Below are positions 61,194-64,000 of a stretch of 64,000 bases of DNA, in pieces. Origin of the DNA: Streptomyces seoulensis. Its GTDB lineage: Bacteria; Actinomycetota; Actinomycetes; Streptomycetales; Streptomycetaceae. The number at the start of each line of letters is the position of its first letter. The first letter of the stretch is position 1. The notes beneath the pieces were generated by a model that did not search any database, was not told the origin of the DNA, and saw only the letters and a list, made by a program, of their open reading frames with translations. Location of the stretch: contig CP054936.1 in NCBI GenBank assembly GCA_013364255.1, positions 3,750,853 through 3,814,852 on the forward strand. Reading direction: 5' to 3'. Made by a program: the position numbers and the translations under genes.

Positions 61194-62039
61194 TCACCGG
61201 GGCGAGACCACGACCCCCAGCAGCCCCGGGCCGGTGTGCGCCCCGATCACCGCTCCGACTTCGCTCACGTGCAGCTCCGCCAGGCCGGTCACCCGGGCAC
61301 GGAGCCGGTCGGCGAGTGCCTCCGCCCGTTCCGGGGCGGCGAGATGGTGGACGGCGATGTCGATGCCGCAGCCCGTCGCGCGCTCGGCGGCGATCTCCTC
61401 CAGCCGGGCGATCGCCCTCGACGCCGTCCGCACCTTCTCCAGCAGCTCGATGCGGCCGCCCTGCAACTGGAGCAGCGGCTTCACGGCGAGAGCGGAGCCG
61501 AGCAGCGCCTGCGCGGCGCCGATGCGTCCGCCGCGGCGCAGATAGTCGAGCGTGTCGACGTAGAAGTGCGCGGAGGTGCTTCCGGCACGCTTCTCCGCCG
61601 CGGTGACCGCCTCGTCCATCGTGCCGCCGCCCTCGGCGGCCTCGGCGGCGGCCAGGGCGCTGAAGCCGAGCGCCATCGCGACCATCCCGGTGTCCACCAC
61701 CCTTACCGGCACCGGGGCTTCACGGGCCGCGAGCACGGCGGCGTCGTAGGTGCCGGACAGTTCCGCGGACAGGTGCAGGGAGACGATGCCGCTCGCGCCG
61801 GACTCCGCTACCTCGCGGTAGGTCTCGGTAAAGAGTTCGGGGCTGGGGCGGGAGGTGGTGACGGACCGTCGCTTCTGGAGTGCCTGGGCGAGCGAGCGGG
61901 TGGAGATCTCGGTGCCCTCTTCGAGCGCCCGGTCGCCGAGGACCACGGTCAGCGGAACCGCGGTGATGCCGTGGCGCTCCATCGTCCGCGGCGGCAGGTA
62001 GGCCGTTGAATCGGTGACGATCGCGACATGGCGGGACAT
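61194..62039 (-). CDS. DegV family fatty acid-binding protein
   Basis: The 281-residue DegV protein binds fatty acids and in some bacteria delivers them to a fatty acid kinase. The N-terminal IVTDSTAYLPPRTMERHGITAVPL, the segment VTTSRPSPELFTETYREV and the later IVSLHLSAELSGTYDAAV are typical. DTLDYLRRGGRIGAAQALLG and SEVGAVIGAHTGPGLLGV complete the fold. TAACCT lies seven bases before the ATG, suggesting a leaderless message. No kinase partner (FakA) gene is next to it. Confidence 0.93.
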   Translation of the reverse strand: MSRHVAIVTDSTAYLPPRTMERHGITAVPLTVVLGDRALEEGTEISTRSLAQALQKRRSVTTSRPSPELFTETYREVAESGASGIVSLHLSAELSGTYDAAVLAAREAPVPVRVVDTGMVAMALGFSALAAAEAAEGGGTMDEAVTAAEKRAGSTSAHFYVDTLDYLRRGGRIGAAQALLGSALAVKPLLQLQGGRIELLEKVRTASRAIARLEEIAAERATGCGIDIAVHHLAAPERAEALADRLRARVTGLAELHVSEVGAVIGAHTGPGLLGVVVSPR

Positions 62040-62111
62040 GAGCTGGAGGTTACCTGGCGTAGCGCCCGGACGGCATCCCAGCCCCTCTGACCGGGTGTTC
62101 CGTGGGCCGGA

Positions 62112-62852
62112 TCAGGTGGTGCTCTCGGGGCGGGGCTTCTTGTTCCAGGAGTAGACCGGGCGGCGGGACGGCGGGGTGATGGCGGGGCGGCCGGGCTCGC
62201 GCGCGGCGTCCGGGCGGCCGTCGGCGGAGTCGGCGCGCCCGTCCGCGCGCCCGTCCCCGGCGGCGGCCGGCGGCTCCGCTCCCCGCGGTGGTTCGGCCGG
62301 CGTCTCCGCCCGCGTCCAGTGGCGCAGGGCGCCGGCCTCCATGTCGATCTGGGCGCTCAGCGTGTCCAGGTCGTCGTCGGCGAAGCGGTGGGCGCGGTCG
62401 CGGGCCGCCCAGCGCAGGGAGTCGGCGGACCGTGTGATGCGGCGGGTGCGGGCGCGCAGGTCCGGGAGCCGGGCGGCGAGGGTCGCGCGGTCCGGCTCGG
62501 ACTCCAGGCGCTTGAGCTCGCCGTCCAGTTCGCGGCCGTGCACGCTCAGGCGCTCGAACAGGGCGAGGGACTCCTTGAGCGACTCGTCCTCGGCCGCGCC
62601 GGCGTACAGCGCGTCCTGGGTGGCGCGCATCGAGGTGCGCAGGGTGAGCCGCAGTTCGGCCAGTTCGCCCGCCGGTCCCGGCTGCGCCAGGGACCTGGCC
62701 CGCAGGGTGTGGTCCTCGACCGTGCGGCGGGCCTGGCTGATCGTGCGGTCCACGCCGCGCTTGGCCGCGCCGACCGCTCTGACCGTGGCGTAGGCGCCGA
62801 GCACCACGCAGAGCAGGAAGAGCAGGGCGAAGACTGCGACGACTGCTTCCAC
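62112..62852 (-). CDS. single-pass membrane protein with coiled coil
   Basis: The 246-residue protein starts with one helix (VVAVFALLFLLCVVLGAYATV), so it is anchored by its N-terminus. About 180 charged residues of coiled-coil character follow (RRTVEDHTLRARSLAQ, LFERLSVHGRELDGELKRLES). A Pro/Arg-rich tail ends in RRPVYSWNKKPRPES. I take the GTG at 62852 because GAGGAGGAG lies six bases upstream; the GTG at 62879 has no such site. It lies between leuS and the DegV gene on the same strand. Function is unknown. Confidence 0.8.
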   Translation of the reverse strand: MEAVVAVFALLFLLCVVLGAYATVRAVGAAKRGVDRTISQARRTVEDHTLRARSLAQPGPAGELAELRLTLRTSMRATQDALYAGAAEDESLKESLALFERLSVHGRELDGELKRLESEPDRATLAARLPDLRARTRRITRSADSLRWAARDRAHRFADDDLDTLSAQIDMEAGALRHWTRAETPAEPPRGAEPPAAAGDGRADGRADSADGRPDAAREPGRPAITPPSRRPVYSWNKKPRPESTT

Positions 62853-62910
62853 GGCGCTCCTCCTCGGGCTCGGCGGCACGGGCCGCGCCGCTCCTCAACG
62901 GTAAACGCAG

Positions 62911-62950
62911 CGGGCAGGCCCTGGGTTCCGAAAAACCCCGAACCTGCCCG
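62911..62950 (-). terminator. leuS: hairpin downstream of leuS
   Basis: CGGGCA pairs with TGCCCG and, inside, GGTTC pairs with GAACC around an A-rich loop. It stands about 145 bases after the leuS stop; the sequence between holds short repeats (GTTCACGCC units near 63070-63100). Confidence 0.45.
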
Positions 62951-63094
62951 TAGGGGACTACCCGGAGACGCTCACGCCCCGATCATCACACCGCGCGGAT
63001 CACCGCATGCGCACCGCGCGCCGCACATCGCACGCGCACCGCGCGCCACATCCCGCGCGCCACGCCGTTCAGCCGTTCACGCCATTCACGCCGT

Positions 63095-64000
63095 TCACGC
63101 CGGAACGATGTTCACCAGCTTCGGCGCCCGCACGATCACCTTGCGGATGCCCGCCCCCTCCAGCGCCGCGACGACCTTCTCGTCGGACAGCGCCGTCTTC
63201 TCCAGGTCCTCCTCGGAGATCGACGGCGGCACCTCCAGGCGCGCCTTGACCTTGCCCTTGATCTGGACGACGCAGGTCACCGTCTCGTCCACGACGTAGG
63301 CCGGGTCGGCGACCGGGAAGTCCTCGTGCACCACCGAGCCGGTGTGGCCCAGGCGGCGCCACAGCTCCTCGGCGACATGCGGGGCCAGCGGGGCGACCAT
63401 CAGGACCAGCGGCTCGGCGACCGACCGGGGCAGCGGACCGCCCGCCTTGGTCAGGTGGTTGTTCAGCTCGGTGACCTTGGCGATGGCCGTGTTGAAGCGC
63501 AGGCCCTCCAGATCCTGGCGGACGCCGTCGATCGCCTTGTGCAGGGCGCGCAGCGTCTCCTCGTCGGGCTCGGCGTCGGTGACGGTGACCTCGCCGCCGG
63601 TCTCGTCGACGACGTTGCGCCACAGCCGCTGCAACAGCCGGAACTGGCCCACCACCGCGCGCGTGTCCCACGGCCGGGACACGTCCAGCGGGCCCATCGC
63701 CATCTCGTACAGGCGCAGCGTGTCGGCGCCGTACTCGGCGCAGATCTCGTCCGGCGTGACGGCGTTCTTCAGGGACTTGCCCATCTTGCCCAGCAGCCGG
63801 GAGACCTTCTCGCCCTGGTGGTAGTACGCGCCGTCGCGCTCCTCCACCTCGGCGGCCGGCACCGCGATGCCGCGGCTGTCGCGGTAGACGTAGGCCTGGA
63901 TCATGCCCTGGTTGAACAGCTTGTGGAACGGCTCGGCGGAGGAGACGTGTCCCAGGTCGTACAGGACCTTGGACCAGAAGCGCGCGTACAGCAGGTGCAG
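63095..64000 (-). CDS. leuS: leucyl-tRNA synthetase, 3' part
   Basis: This is the C-terminal third of a class I leucyl-tRNA synthetase; the frame is open to the window edge, and the HIGH motif and editing domain lie beyond it. The KMSKS loop reads LLGKMGKSLKNAVTPDEICAEYGADTLRLYEM, with Gly at the third place, a form I recall as common in actinobacteria. The anticodon-binding helical domain (PHVAEELWRRLGHTGSVVHED) and the C-terminal beta domain (VVQIKGKVKARLEVPPSISEEDL) follow. The protein ends IRKVIVRAPKLVNIVPA. Confidence 0.96.
   Translation of the reverse strand: MHLLYARFWSKVLYDLGHVSSAEPFHKLFNQGMIQAYVYRDSRGIAVPAAEVEERDGAYYHQGEKVSRLLGKMGKSLKNAVTPDEICAEYGADTLRLYEMAMGPLDVSRPWDTRAVVGQFRLLQRLWRNVVDETGGEVTVTDAEPDEETLRALHKAIDGVRQDLEGLRFNTAIAKVTELNNHLTKAGGPLPRSVAEPLVLMVAPLAPHVAEELWRRLGHTGSVVHEDFPVADPAYVVDETVTCVVQIKGKVKARLEVPPSISEEDLEKTALSDEKVVAALEGAGIRKVIVRAPKLVNIVPA

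Noticed and set aside
63760..63820. KMGKS instead of KMSKS in leuS as a defect
   Set aside because: I recall Gly at this place as common in actinobacterial leucyl-tRNA synthetases, so it is not a sign of inactivation.

Overview
The window is a 64 kb piece of an actinobacterial chromosome, almost certainly from a Streptomyces. The evidence is very high G+C, frequent GTG starts with strong GGAGG-type ribosome binding sites, dense short-gap operons, and a gene order I recognise from the S. coelicolor chromosome between the zinc regulator Zur and leuS (zur, uppS, recO, leuA, phoH-ybeY, era, hrcA-dnaJ, hemW, lepA, rpsT, holA, comEC-comEA, leuS). The order is recalled from memory; no alignment was run. 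No tRNA, rRNA, insertion sequence, prophage or CRISPR array was seen.

Layout. Positions 1-3836 hold the 3' part of zur, uppS, recO and a secreted S33-type peptidase. Positions 3873-10749 are one tightly packed leftward run of six genes: an NNMT-like methyltransferase, a large protein of unknown fold, a MinD/ParA-like protein with a damaged Walker A motif, two further unknown proteins, and a membrane-anchored coiled-coil protein. I recall the first five in family databases only as SCO2525, SCO2524, SCO2523, SCO2522 and SCO2521 family proteins. This is the best candidate here for an undescribed system. A GNAT acetyltransferase and a TerB-like zinc-ribbon protein follow. leuA (12658-14379) has a complete leucine attenuator with its own leader peptide. 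Next come a protealysin-like M4 protease with its emfourin inhibitor, a GH1 glucosidase, the phoH-ybeY-CBS-YjbR operon, an MFS pump with a divergent regulator, a degenerate cytidine-deaminase-like protein, a GlnR-boxed amtB-glnK pair, and era.

Positions 26855-32992 are metabolic: a secreted GH31 glycosidase, a PfkB kinase, a glucarate dehydratase-type enolase with an elaborate operator region, and an adenine-deaminase-type enzyme that overlaps rnz. The hit gene precedes rnz. A 1069-residue tricorn-type protease follows, then a VOC protein and rsmE with a nitronate monooxygenase. The heat-shock pair hrcA-dnaJ sits behind a CIRCE element. Its downstream end carries three copies of the dnaJ tail. 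Positions 42648-51933 carry an MBL hydrolase, a DUF3097 protein, hemW, a SpoIIE-type phosphatase, an acyl-CoA synthetase and lepA. The last part holds rpsT, holA flanked by two 27-bp tandem arrays, a YceI protein, nat, a DUF4440 protein, comEC/comEA, a DegV protein, a small membrane protein and the 3' part of leuS.

Two themes run through the window. Many genes have no ribosome binding site but have a -10-like hexamer (TANNNT or GACAAT) 6 or 7 bases before the start codon, which suggests leaderless transcripts. Short tandem duplications repeatedly sit on gene boundaries (recO start and stop, the acetyltransferase stop, the tricorn protease stop, the dnaJ stop, both sides of holA). Most of the rest is conserved housekeeping.
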